From assembly GCA_000980735.1 (NCBI GenBank), contig LBFQ01000017.1, forward strand, positions 3,879-13,222: a stretch of 9,344 bases of DNA, in the 5' to 3' direction. Below are positions 1 through 6,195 of the stretch, in pieces (within the stretch, counting starts at the first letter, position 1; the number at the start of each line of letters is the position of its first letter). Below the pieces are notes generated by a model. It ran no database searches and was not told the DNA's origin. It worked only from the letters and a program-made list of their open reading frames with translations. The translations under genes and the position numbers were made by a program. The DNA comes from Candidatus Caldipriscus sp. T1.2. GTDB lineage: Bacteria; Hydrothermota; Hydrothermia; LBFQ01.

Positions 1-915
1 ATCCAGATTTGTACGCATCTCCGTGACGGGATGTTCAACCTGCAACCTGGCGTTCATCTCCAAGAAGTAAAATTTTCCTCTATCTTCGTCGTAAAGGAAC
101 TCAACCGTTCCCGCATTTGTGTATCCTATCTCCTTAGCGAATGCTATTGCCGCCTCCATAATTTCCTTCCTAGTTTTATCATCTATTGTGGGGGATGGGG
201 ACTCCTCTATGAACTTCTGATGCCTCCTTTGAAGGGAACACTCCCTTTCACCTAGGGCATACACGTTTCCATATTTGTCCGCTATTATTTGAACTTCTAT
301 ATGGTGGGGGTTTAATACTAACCTTTCCAAATAAACCCTGCCGTCCCCAAAGGCGGATAAAGCCTCCGCGGAAGCCAATGGGAACAACTCCTTGAGCTCC
401 TCCTCGTTTCTCACAACCCTCATCCCCTTTCCTCCACCACCCGCCGCCGCCTTTATCATTATGGGATATCCTATATTTTTTGCCAATTCAATGGCGGTTT
501 TAAGGTCATCCAGGGCATCTGTGCCTTCAAGGAGTGGGATGCCCGCTTTTGCAGCAATTTTCCTTGCCTCCACCTTATCCCCCGCCAATCTCATAGCCTC
601 GGAATCCGGACCTATAAAGATTATCCCGTGTTTTTCAATCTCGTATGCAAACTCGGGCCTCTCGGAAAGGAAACCATATCCCGGATGTACCATTTCAGCT
701 TTGGATTTCCTTATTGCCCAAAGGATCTTGCCTATATCAAGATAGCTTGTCTGTGGAGTATTTCCCCCTATCTCTACCGCATAATCCGCGTTTAAAACAT
801 GGAGGGCATTTCTATCGGGTTCGGAAAATATCGCTATAGATTCAAACCCTATATCCCGCAACGTCCTTTCTATCCTAACTGCTATCTCACCCCTATTTGC
901 TATAAGTACCCGCAT
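1..915 (-). CDS. accC: Biotin carboxylase subunit (acetyl-CoA or pyruvate/acyl-CoA carboxylase), C-terminus cut by window edge
   Basis: ATP-dependent carboxylation of the biotin on its carrier protein with bicarbonate; cytosolic. The frame runs from ATG at 915 to the window edge without a stop (305 residues of a usual ~445-500). Visible family signatures: N-terminal MRVLIANRGEIAVRI (1-15), HPGYGFLSE (77-85), DKVEARK (113-119), the ATP-grasp glycine loop IKAAAGGGGKGM (154-165), HHIEVQ (204-209), ERECSLQRRHQK (223-234), and EMNARLQVEHPVTEM (286-300), which supplies the metal and bicarbonate residues (E286, N288, R290, Q292, E294). All expected residues in this part are intact. The missing part is the C-terminal biotin-carboxylase domain, or more if the protein is a longer fusion. 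The partner carboxyltransferase and biotin carrier are not in view, so the acyl-CoA or pyruvate substrate cannot be decided. The start has no Shine-Dalgarno but lies 10 nt after a TAAAAT box, so a leaderless transcript is likely. It is divergent from the LVIVD protein gene across a 35-bp gap. Confidence 0.95.
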   Translation of the reverse strand, partial: MRVLIANRGEIAVRIERTLRDIGFESIAIFSEPDRNALHVLNADYAVEIGGNTPQTSYLDIGKILWAIRKSKAEMVHPGYGFLSERPEFAYEIEKHGIIFIGPDSEAMRLAGDKVEARKIAAKAGIPLLEGTDALDDLKTAIELAKNIGYPIMIKAAAGGGGKGMRVVRNEEELKELFPLASAEALSAFGDGRVYLERLVLNPHHIEVQIIADKYGNVYALGERECSLQRRHQKFIEESPSPTIDDKTRKEIMEAAIAFAKEIGYTNAGTVEFLYDEDRGKFYFLEMNARLQVEHPVTEMRTNLD

Positions 916-925
916 TTAATTGTAT

Positions 926-931
926 ATTTTA
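926..931 (-). promoter_or_regulatory. accC: Probable -10 box for the biotin carboxylase gene
   Basis: On the minus strand TAAAAT occupies 931-926 and the accC ATG begins at 915, a 10-nt spacer (a second, weaker TACAAT-like hexamer sits closer). No Shine-Dalgarno precedes the ATG. No TTGACA-like -35 is obvious. The box is one arm of an inverted repeat whose other arm forms the -10 of the opposite gene. Inferred from sequence only. Confidence 0.55.
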
Positions 932-937
932 CGACTG

Positions 938-943
938 TAAAAT
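938..943 (+). promoter_or_regulatory. Probable -10 box for the LVIVD propeller gene
   Basis: TAAAAT at 938-943 is followed by exactly 7 nt (TTCTTCT) and then ATG at 951. There is no purine-rich Shine-Dalgarno. TAnnnT about 7 nt before the start codon is the known signature of leaderless bacterial genes. This spacing supports 951 as the true start although the resulting signal peptide is very short. Confidence 0.6.
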
Positions 944-950
944 TTCTTCT

Positions 951-1886
951 ATGCTCTTTTTAATTTTGGGTCAAGATGCGCAGGAAGATGTTTATAAACC
1001 AGATTCTATGAATATGCGAATATCAAAGAGGTTGAAGCTCCCCACTCCCTGCTTCGGAATAGCAATTTCCGGGAATTACGCTTACCTATCCTCACTAAGG
1101 AAGATATACGTCGTAGATATTAGCAAACCCGATAGCCTTTATTTGTATGCGACAATAAACACTAACAATATTCCCTTGGGATTGGTAGTTCATGGAAAAT
1201 ATCTTTATGTGGGGCACGGATACAGGGGTCTTTCGGTTTTTGATATTTCAGATCCGAATATAGCTCGGGAGATTTACAATTTACCTATGCCCGACACGAC
1301 AATGGAAGTAAAGAAGGTGGGGAACTATCTATATTTAACATTGGGAGATTCAGGTTTTGCGATAGTTAGCATAGAGAACCCTGCAAGACCTAGGCTCATT
1401 AGCATTACGAAGACGGATGGGTTCGTGAGGGGAATTACCGTTAGGGGGAAATACGCTTATGTAGCATCGGGTAGGGGAGGATTGAAGGTCTTTGATATAT
1501 CAAACCCTTCTAAACCTCGCTTAGTTGGAAGCTATAAGACGGAAGGGTTTGCAATAGGGGTAGACGTTGAAGGGAACTTTGCTTATATAACGTTGGGTAG
1601 GGAGGGAATAGATATAGTGGATATATCGGATCCTACGAATATAAAGAGGTTTAGGTTGGCAAAGGGTCCGGGTGATGCTTTAAATGCGAGAACAATAAAT
1701 GGGCTTATATATGTCGCCTTTGGATTCGGTGGGGTTAGCGTGGTGGATCCTATAAACAAGTTTGAGGTTGCGAGGTATAAGCCCCCAAAGTACGGGGGTG
1801 ATTATGTTTTTGACATAATGGTAAACGGGGAATATGTTTTTGCCGCATCGAGGAACGGGATGGTAGTGTATCAAGTTTTGAAGTGA
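951..1886 (+). CDS. LVIVD-repeat seven-bladed beta-propeller protein, possibly exported
   Basis: 311 residues built almost wholly of LVIVD-type repeats, which form beta-propellers found mostly on secreted or surface proteins of bacteria. I count seven blades. The recurring G-[NK]-Y-[AL]-Y core appears near residues 41, 82, 124, 166, 208, 250 and 293, a period of 41-43, and is followed each time by a [VF]-[VF]-D-[IP]-type strand such as VVDIS, VFDIS and IVDIS. The N-terminus MLFLILGQDA is hydrophobic but lacks the basic n-region and length of a normal signal peptide, so export is uncertain. The start is supported by the TAAAAT box 7 nt upstream. No catalytic motif is visible; a binding or scaffold role is inference. 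Its TGA overlaps the GTG of the following glycosyltransferase remnant by 4 bp, so the two were probably one operon, perhaps for surface decoration. Confidence 0.85.
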   Translation: MLFLILGQDAQEDVYKPDSMNMRISKRLKLPTPCFGIAISGNYAYLSSLRKIYVVDISKPDSLYLYATINTNNIPLGLVVHGKYLYVGHGYRGLSVFDISDPNIAREIYNLPMPDTTMEVKKVGNYLYLTLGDSGFAIVSIENPARPRLISITKTDGFVRGITVRGKYAYVASGRGGLKVFDISNPSKPRLVGSYKTEGFAIGVDVEGNFAYITLGREGIDIVDISDPTNIKRFRLAKGPGDALNARTINGLIYVAFGFGGVSVVDPINKFEVARYKPPKYGGDYVFDIMVNGEYVFAASRNGMVVYQVLK

Positions 1887-2059
1887 GGGTTTCTGTTGTT
1901 ATACCTACGTACAAAAGGCCCAAAGAATTGGAAAGGGCGGTCAATAGTGTCCTAAATAACGGTTATGAGGATGTTGAGGTTTTAAAAAGTAAGGGGAATT
2001 TAAGGATGAGAGGGTTAAAACTTTTTTATTTAAACATACGGGAAATCCGAGCTTTATAA
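1883..2059 (+). CDS. Glycosyltransferase segment 1 of 3 (N-terminus)
   Basis: GTG start overlapping the stop of the LVIVD gene. The 58-residue frame begins VRVSVVIPTYKRPKELERAV, the standard first beta-strand and helix of a GT2 Rossmann-like domain. Homology is clear for about 33 residues, to YEDVEV. What follows (LKSKG, then NLRMRG and on to TAA at 2057-2059) includes out-of-frame residues past about 1996. No Shine-Dalgarno is seen, so translation would depend on coupling with the upstream gene. Confidence 0.6.
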   Translation: MRVSVVIPTYKRPKELERAVNSVLNNGYEDVEVLKSKGNLRMRGLKLFYLNIREIRAL

Positions 2060-2400
2060 GGAACAGGTTGGTTGAGCTTGCAAGTGGAGAGTTAATAACA
2101 TTATTGGATGACGACGATGAGTATTTGCGCGGGAAAATTGGGAGACAAGTCAGGTCAATTAAGGGTTTTGATGCGGTGTTTTGCAATATTTTGGTTTATA
2201 ATATGAGAATTGGGAAATATGTGGGACCGGCATACAAGAAGGTGGAATTAAAGTTTGAGAATTTTTTGTATATACACAAAAAATTCGGGGTTTTGGTTCC
2301 TGTAAATGCCTGGATGATGAGAAAAGATTTCTTCTTAAGGATAGGCGGAGATGAGAGGATTGTGAGTTTGGGGTTAGGGTATTTAAAAACGGGAGGGTAA
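1993..2400 (+). CDS. Glycosyltransferase segment 2 of 3 (central, DxD motif)
   Basis: This frame has a stop at 1990-1992 and then reads GEFKDERVKTFLFKHTGNPS, matching the GT2 region after the nucleotide-binding loop. It continues FIRNRLVELASGELITLLDDDDEYL, where the aspartate cluster (about 2107-2124) is the metal and UDP-binding DxD region. Further on PVNAWMMRKDFFLRIGGDERIV (about 2300-2361) corresponds to the acceptor-side GGFDE region. After about 2361 the residues (SLGLGYLKTGG) no longer match the family and the frame stops at 2398-2400. ATG 2068 is an internal methionine, not a credible start. Confidence 0.6.
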   Translation, partial: GEFKDERVKTFLFKHTGNPSFIRNRLVELASGELITLLDDDDEYLRGKIGRQVRSIKGFDAVFCNILVYNMRIGKYVGPAYKKVELKFENFLYIHKKFGVLVPVNAWMMRKDFFLRIGGDERIVSLGLGYLKTGG

Positions 2401-2684
2401 AGTTTGACAACTTTTTGGGAGCGGTGCATTATATGTATAGGACAGATGGGTTGAATGTGAATGTTAGAAATCCCGAAAAATTTTTGAAGGCTGGAAGGAT
2501 AATTTCGGAAGGTTTAAGTGGGCTTGAAAGGATAAGGTTTTTAAACTACGCTTATGGGGTTGCGGGATATAAACTTGCGAAAATAAAAAAGAAAAAAGAG
2601 GCGATCCTTTACTCTTTAAGGGGTTTATTTCCCTTTCCTAACACCTTTGCCCTTAGAGGAATAATAAGGGCACTCATCCGTTAA
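2355..2684 (+). CDS. Glycosyltransferase segment 3 of 3 (C-terminus)
   Basis: In the third frame, from 2355, the reading EDCEFGVRVFKNGRVKFDN restores the GT2 pattern 'ED-x-E/D-h-x-x-R-h-x-x-x-G', whose acidic pair is the catalytic base region. It then runs LGAVHYMYRTDGLNVN and a lysine-rich helical tail ending GIIRALIR at TAA 2682-2684. TTG at 2415 could serve as a start in isolation but is internal by homology. The last 60 bp are antisense to the end of the endonuclease III gene. Confidence 0.55.
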   Translation, partial: EDCEFGVRVFKNGRVKFDNFLGAVHYMYRTDGLNVNVRNPEKFLKAGRIISEGLSGLERIRFLNYAYGVAGYKLAKIKKKKEAILYSLRGLFPFPNTFALRGIIRALIR

Positions 2685-3314
2685 AGGGCAAATTTCGCAC
2701 CTCGGTTTTTGAGGTTTGCATATGGCTTGCCCAAATGCAACAAGAAGTAGATTCACCTTTCCCCAAGTTTCCTGAGATAGATTTTCCATAAGAAATCGTT
2801 CAACATCAAGGGGACCCTTTGCGTTCTCCAAAAGTTCCCATCTATCTTTTATTATTCTATAAACATGCGTATCCACCGCTATGGCGGGTTTTCCCATAAT
2901 TGATAAAACTATGTTTGCTATTTTCCTACCTACCCCCCTGAATTTCATAAGTTCTTCCAATGTATCAGGCACCTTTCCTTTGTACTCGTTAACTATTTTT
3001 TCCGCAGCTAATTTTATGTTTCTTGCCTTTTGTTTATAGAGCCCCAAAGGTTTCAGAATCCTCTCTATTTCTTCTATCTCCATCTTTGCCAGTTTTTCGG
3101 GTGTTGGAGCCCTCTTAAAAAGCTCATCCGCAACCCTATAAGTTATTTCGTCCTTAACCCTAGGAGATAACATTGTGGTTATTAGGGCTCTATATGGGTC
3201 CTTTCCCTTAACTTTTCTCATCATTTTTACCGGAGCCTCCTCTTCGGAAAGTTGGTCGTAAATTTTTTCCAAAATTTTCAGGAACTTGATTAGTCTTTCA
3301 GAAGAGTTTGACAT
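2625..3314 (-). CDS. nth: Endonuclease III-type DNA glycosylase/AP lyase
   Basis: Base-excision repair enzyme removing oxidised pyrimidines and cutting at abasic sites; acts on DNA in the cytosol. 229 residues, slightly longer than the usual ~211. The helix-hairpin-helix lies around 121-145 (FRGVGRKIANIV) with catalytic Lys131, and the catalytic Asp148 is in AIAVDTHVYRI. The [4Fe-4S] cysteines 199, 206, 209 and 215 have the exact C-x6-C-x2-C-x5-C spacing. One deviation: LSPRVKDE (49-56) stands where many homologues have LSAQxTD, although archaeal-type and thermophile enzymes vary here. Start ATG at 3314 lies inside the end of the MCE gene (17-bp overlap), with an AAAGG sequence 3 nt before it, so it is probably read from the same mRNA. 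Its 3' end overlaps the glycosyltransferase remnant on the other strand by 60 bp. Confidence 0.95.
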   Translation of the reverse strand: MSNSSERLIKFLKILEKIYDQLSEEEAPVKMMRKVKGKDPYRALITTMLSPRVKDEITYRVADELFKRAPTPEKLAKMEIEEIERILKPLGLYKQKARNIKLAAEKIVNEYKGKVPDTLEELMKFRGVGRKIANIVLSIMGKPAIAVDTHVYRIIKDRWELLENAKGPLDVERFLMENLSQETWGKVNLLLVAFGQAICKPQKPRCEICPLTDECPYYSSKGKGVRKGK

Positions 3315-4089
3315 TTACCTTTAGGTACCTTGAAGGGTCTTTCTTTATGTCCTCAACCAAACCTTTAACTTCACCCAAAACCCCCCTAAGTTCAAAATAC
3401 AAGGAATCCTCCGTAAGAAGCCTTTGTACGCTTCCGTTTGAAGAAATTAGGGAATCTATCCTTGAAAGGGTTCTGTCCGCCTTATTTGAAATTTTGAGGA
3501 TTTCCTCGTATGTTCCACCGAGCCTATTATCCGTGTTCTGGGCGAGGATCTTCATGTATCCTATTAGCTCCTTTAGATCTGAGGATATAACCTCAAGATC
3601 CTTACGGGTTGTTAGTATAAAATCGTTGGCATTTGATACGGTTGTTGAGGTTTTCCTTGTAATGCTATCAAGGTTCTTAAGTATGGAGTTTATGGTAAAG
3701 AGCATATCGGTTAATGTCGGTGTATCCTCACCTTTTATTAAGGATCCCTCGGGTAAAAATTCCCCATGACCTTGATGTACCGATAATGTCCTTCCCCCCA
3801 TAAAACCTTCATTCTCCACCCTTGCAAAGGCTCCATCCCTCAACCTAACCCCCTCAAGATAAAAATTTACTACGACGCTGTCCGTATATATCTCTATAAA
3901 CTTAACCTTTCCTTTCTTTACACCGTTTATATTCACCGGATCTCCGTTCCCGAGCCAGCTTGCGGTTCTAAGTGATACCCTGTAATGGTACCTTTTCTCT
4001 ATGGAAAGGGCATCCTTAATCCAAAAGACCCCGAAAATAAACACGGATAAAAATAGCAAGAAAAAAAGCCCGACCTTTACCTTATACAT
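3298..4089 (-). CDS. MCE/MlaD-family lipid-transport substrate-binding protein, membrane anchored
   Basis: MCE proteins form hexameric rings that pass phospholipids or other lipids between the inner and outer membranes with an MlaEF-type ABC transporter. The 263 residues begin with one membrane helix (about 5-24, VKVGLFFLLFLSVFIFGVFW), placing the rest in the periplasm. The MCE domain spans about 36-120, including LGNGDPVNINGVKKGKV (46-62) and the hallmark FARVENEGFMGGRTLSV (88-104). The remainder (125-250) is a predicted helical or coiled-coil tail, ending with the family-typical DPSRYLKVNVKLF. Neither the permease nor the ATPase is adjacent: the upstream gene is transaldolase and the downstream one is nth, so this is an orphan MCE gene within the window. 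It overlaps both neighbours (8 and 17 bp). A GGGGG run 3 nt before the ATG is a poorly spaced ribosome-binding candidate. Confidence 0.88.
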   Translation of the reverse strand: MYKVKVGLFFLLFLSVFIFGVFWIKDALSIEKRYHYRVSLRTASWLGNGDPVNINGVKKGKVKFIEIYTDSVVVNFYLEGVRLRDGAFARVENEGFMGGRTLSVHQGHGEFLPEGSLIKGEDTPTLTDMLFTINSILKNLDSITRKTSTTVSNANDFILTTRKDLEVISSDLKELIGYMKILAQNTDNRLGGTYEEILKISNKADRTLSRIDSLISSNGSVQRLLTEDSLYFELRGVLGEVKGLVEDIKKDPSRYLKVNVKLF

Positions 4090-4732
4090 TAACCCCCATA
4101 CCCTTCTTCCAGTCTGACAGGAACTTTTCGAGCCCTATATCGGTTAATGGATGTTGTAAGAGCTTCCAAATAACATCAGGTGGAACGGTTGCTATATGCG
4201 CCCCAGCAAGGGCGGCCTCTATAAAGTGTATAGGATGCCTTATGCTCGCTGCAATTATCTTTGTTTCTATACCGTGCAGGGCGAAAATTTGGGAAACCTG
4301 CCTTATAAGGTCCGTACCATAATATCCTATATCGTCTATTCTACCTATGAAGGGGGAAACAAAATCCGCCCCTGCCCTCGCCGCTAACAAGGCTTGGGAA
4401 GGTGAGAAGATTAGGGTTATATTAACCCTAACACCCTTCTCATTTAGCCCCTTTAATGCCATTAAACCATTTGGCGTCATAGGTAGCTTGATCACTATGT
4501 TAGGGTGAATGGAAGCGTACTCCAACCCTTCCCTCACCATAGATTCGGGATCCTCCGAGACCACCTCGGCGGAAACATGTTCCACCATTTGAGCTAACTC
4601 ATAATAAACCTCTCTTGGATCCCTGCCGGTCTTAGCAATTAGGGAAGGGTTCGTGGTTACACCAGATACGAAACCAAGTTTAACAATTTTTCTTATCTCT
4701 TCAACATCCGCGCTATCAACGAAAATCTTCAT
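4082..4732 (-). CDS. tal: Transaldolase (small, subfamily 3 / Fsa-like)
   Basis: Transfers dihydroxyacetone units between sugar phosphates in the non-oxidative pentose phosphate pathway; cytosolic. 216 residues, the normal size of the short transaldolases. MKIFVDSADVEEI opens with Asp6. GVTTNPSLIAKTG (24-36) is the family signature, Lys82 in IVIKLPMT is the Schiff-base lysine, and VNITLIFSPSQA (103-114) and FVSPFIGRIDD (124-134) follow. Residue 128 is Phe; fructose-6-phosphate aldolases carry Tyr at this place, so transaldolase activity is favoured. The end IGLEKFLSDWKK is also typical. It probably heads the run tal-MCE-nth: a TAAAAT box lies 9 nt before the ATG in the 30-bp gap after acs, and the sequence directly before the ATG (ACCCACCCG) has no Shine-Dalgarno character. 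Confidence 0.95.
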   Translation of the reverse strand: MKIFVDSADVEEIRKIVKLGFVSGVTTNPSLIAKTGRDPREVYYELAQMVEHVSAEVVSEDPESMVREGLEYASIHPNIVIKLPMTPNGLMALKGLNEKGVRVNITLIFSPSQALLAARAGADFVSPFIGRIDDIGYYGTDLIRQVSQIFALHGIETKIIAASIRHPIHFIEAALAGAHIATVPPDVIWKLLQHPLTDIGLEKFLSDWKKGMGVNV

Positions 4733-4741
4733 CGGGTGGGT

Positions 4742-4747
4742 ATTTTA
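4742..4747 (-). promoter_or_regulatory. tal: Probable -10 box for the transaldolase operon
   Basis: On the minus strand TAAAAT at 4747-4742 is followed by a 9-nt spacer and ATG at 4732. It suggests tal-MCE-nth have their own promoter even though acs ends only 30 bp upstream. No -35 match is evident. The spacer is slightly longer than the 7 nt seen at three other starts. Confidence 0.45.
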
Positions 4748-4762
4748 AAGTTGAATTTTAAA
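4742..4762. repeat. Direct repeat of ATTTTAAA, 13-bp period, in the acs-tal gap
   Basis: ATTTTAAA occurs at 4742-4749 and again at 4755-4762, filling most of the 30-bp gap. Each copy, read on the minus strand, contains TTTAAAAT. They may be tandem -10 boxes, an operator pair, or simply AT-rich chance in a short gap. The downstream copy has the better spacing to the tal start. Confidence 0.4.
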
Positions 4763-4969
4763 CTAAATTTGCGCCCTCAACTCCTCGTATGCCTTCCTTA
4801 TCTCCTCAACGCTTGCCTCATCTTCAAGCGTGGTTATATCGCCCAAAGGTAGCCCCATAAATATCGCCCTCAAAAGCCTCCTCATAATCTTCCCGCTCCT
4901 TGTTTTCGGCAACTTATCAACGATCAAGACCGCCTTAGGAACCGCAATAGGACCTATTACGCTCTTCAC
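4763..4969 (-). CDS. acs: Acs segment 3 of 3: C-terminal domain with the regulatory/catalytic lysine
   Basis: 68 codons, GTG at 4969, overlapping the stop of the middle segment by 4 bp. It contains [10 protein letters not shown] and [15 protein letters not shown], in which the Lys after SG (residue 27 here) is the adenylation lysine that is also the acetylation target in Acs enzymes, then [23 protein letters not shown]. Homology runs right up to the break. GTG is unlikely to be an evolved start; the GTGA overlap arises at the break. Confidence 0.7.
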   Translation of the reverse strand: MKSVIGPIAVPKAVLIVDKLPKTRSGKIMRRLLRAIFMGLPLGDITTLEDEASVEEIRKAYEELRAQI

Positions 4970-6195
4970 TTATAACGTTCAACCCCTTCCTTAAGTACTA
5001 CGAATGCTACGGGTACCTCACCCTTAATTTCGTCTGGAACGCTAACAACCGCCGCTTCCGCCACCTTTTCATGTTCAACGAGGGCTGATTCTATCTCGTA
5101 TGTCCCTATCCTATGTCCCGCGACGTTCATGGCTTCATCCGCTCTACCTAAAACCCAGACATACCCATCCTCATCCATAACCGCAAAGTCCCCCGTATAA
5201 AACTTTCCTGGAAATTTCTTCCAGTACGTTTCTACGTACCTTTCGTCGTCTCCCCATATGGTTAAGGGCATACCGGGCCAGGGGTTTGAGATAACGAAAT
5301 AGCCCCTTTCTCCCCTTGGTGTGGGTGTTCCATCTTGGTTTAAAACCTCAACATTTACACCCGGAATGGGCAGGGCATTCGTTCCGGGCTTTAATGGGAC
5401 AAGCTTCCAACCGGGAGTATGGGAAACCATAATTCCCCCCGTCTCCGTCATCCACCAAGTGGATCCAACGGGGCACCTCTCATTTCCAACAACTCTAAAG
5501 TACCATTCCCAAGCTTCCGGGTTTATGGGTTCCCCAACGGAATGTAGGATCCTCAAACTTGAAAGATCGTAATTCTTTACGAAATCATCCGGGTACCTCA
5601 TAAGGAGCCTTATTGCGGTGGGAGATGTGTAGAATATGCTAACATTGTATTTTTCAACGATCCTCCACCATACGCCCGGATCGGGCCAGTTTGGTACGCC
5701 CTCGTACATAACACTTGTCGCTCCCATCATAAGGGGACCGAAAACGACGTAAGAATGCCCGGTTATCCAGCCTATATCCGCGGTGCACCAATAAACATCA
5801 TCGTCCCTTATATCAAAGACCCACTTCATTGTTGCATAAAGGATAACCGCATAACCGCCCGTATCATGGACAATCCCTTTTGGTTTCCCGGTAGTGCCGG
5901 AGGTGTAAAGGATGAATAGGGGATGAGAAGATTCCACCTCCAAGGGTTCAACAAAGGAGTTTTTGGGAACATCCAATAAGAGCTCTTCCGCAAATAAGTC
6001 CCCATCTTCCCTCTCCCAACCCTCATCTAACCTCCTAAAAACTATTACCTTATCAACGGAAACCTTCGATAGGGCTTCCCTTACGTTTGGCTGTAGATAT
6101 ATCTTCTTACCCCTCCTGTAATATCCATCGGCGGTTATAAGGATCTTAGCGGAACTGTCCTCTATCCTTTGGGCTAGGGCGCTTCCCGAGAAAAT
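4966..6195 (-). CDS. acs: Acs segment 2 of 3: AMP-binding core
   Basis: By homology this frame is Acs sequence from about 6195 ([20 protein letters not shown]) to TGA at 4968-4966, although the first possible start codon inside it is TTG 5976. It holds the P-loop [15 protein letters not shown] (codons about 5907-5863), [28 protein letters not shown] (the A5 motif), [23 protein letters not shown] (hinge Asp region) and [17 protein letters not shown]. Every major ANL core motif in this part is present and unaltered, so the decay, if real, is recent. Confidence 0.75.
   Translation of the reverse strand: MFSGSALAQRIEDSSAKILITADGYYRRGKKIYLQPNVREALSKVSVDKVIVFRRLDEGWEREDGDLFAEELLLDVPKNSFVEPLEVESSHPLFILYTSGTTGKPKGIVHDTGGYAVILYATMKWVFDIRDDDVYWCTADIGWITGHSYVVFGPLMMGATSVMYEGVPNWPDPGVWWRIVEKYNVSIFYTSPTAIRLLMRYPDDFVKNYDLSSLRILHSVGEPINPEAWEWYFRVVGNERCPVGSTWWMTETGGIMVSHTPGWKLVPLKPGTNALPIPGVNVEVLNQDGTPTPRGERGYFVISNPWPGMPLTIWGDDERYVETYWKKFPGKFYTGDFAVMDEDGYVWVLGRADEAMNVAGHRIGTYEIESALVEHEKVAEAAVVSVPDEIKGEVPVAFVVLKEGVERYK

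Larger units (their letters stand above)
926..943. repeat. Perfect inverted repeat forming a symmetric divergent promoter
   Basis: ATTTTAC-GACT-GTAAAAT: two 7-bp arms, exactly complementary, with a 4-base loop. It fills the middle of the 35-bp gap between the divergent accC and LVIVD genes. Each arm contains TAAAAT on the strand pointing outwards, so the palindrome can be read as two back-to-back -10 boxes. It could also be an operator half-site pair or, if transcribed, a small hairpin. The promoter reading is preferred because the spacing to both start codons fits. Confidence 0.6.
1883..2684 (+). pseudogene. Family 2 (GT-A) glycosyltransferase, broken in three reading frames
   Basis: About 267 codons' worth of DNA encode a recognisable GT2 sugar transferase, close to full family length, but no single frame covers it. 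The frame changes near 1991-1996, and again near 2355-2365. At the first break the canonical VVDDGS stretch, whose aspartate binds the nucleotide sugar, is absent: the protein runs from YEDVEV straight to a lysine-rich KSKG-EFKDERV segment. So the first break is not only a base slip; roughly ten residues are missing, and one further base is needed (the G run 1993-1996 would have to be one longer). A functional enzyme cannot be made from this sequence as given. Either it is a recent pseudogene or the assembly is wrong here. Position behind the surface-propeller gene with a 4-bp overlap suggests envelope or surface-glycan work originally. Confidence 0.75.

Noticed and set aside
926..943. The inverted repeat as a transcription terminator
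   Set aside because: It lies between two divergent gene starts, has only AT-rich 7-bp arms and no role as an end signal for either gene.
1680..2429. Several minus-strand open frames of 60-85 codons opposite the LVIVD and glycosyltransferase genes
   Set aside because: They are shadows of the plus-strand coding frames, with no start signal and no recognisable protein.
1883..2684. Intron, intein or inserted element splitting the glycosyltransferase
   Set aside because: The problem is missing sequence, not extra: the remnant is already about family length and no insert is present.
4082..4732. Fructose-6-phosphate aldolase
   Set aside because: Residue 128 is Phe (VSPFIGR) where the aldolases have Tyr, and the rest matches the transaldolase branch, though activity was not tested.
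4966..4969. GTGA overlap between the acs middle and C-terminal segments as a natural two-gene coupling
   Set aside because: The C-terminal part alone is not a known separate subunit for this protein, conserved residues are missing at the junction and a second break lies upstream. A decayed or misassembled single gene explains more.
5321..5572. Plus-strand open frame opposite acs
   Set aside because: It is antisense to the well-conserved AMP-binding core and has no features of its own.
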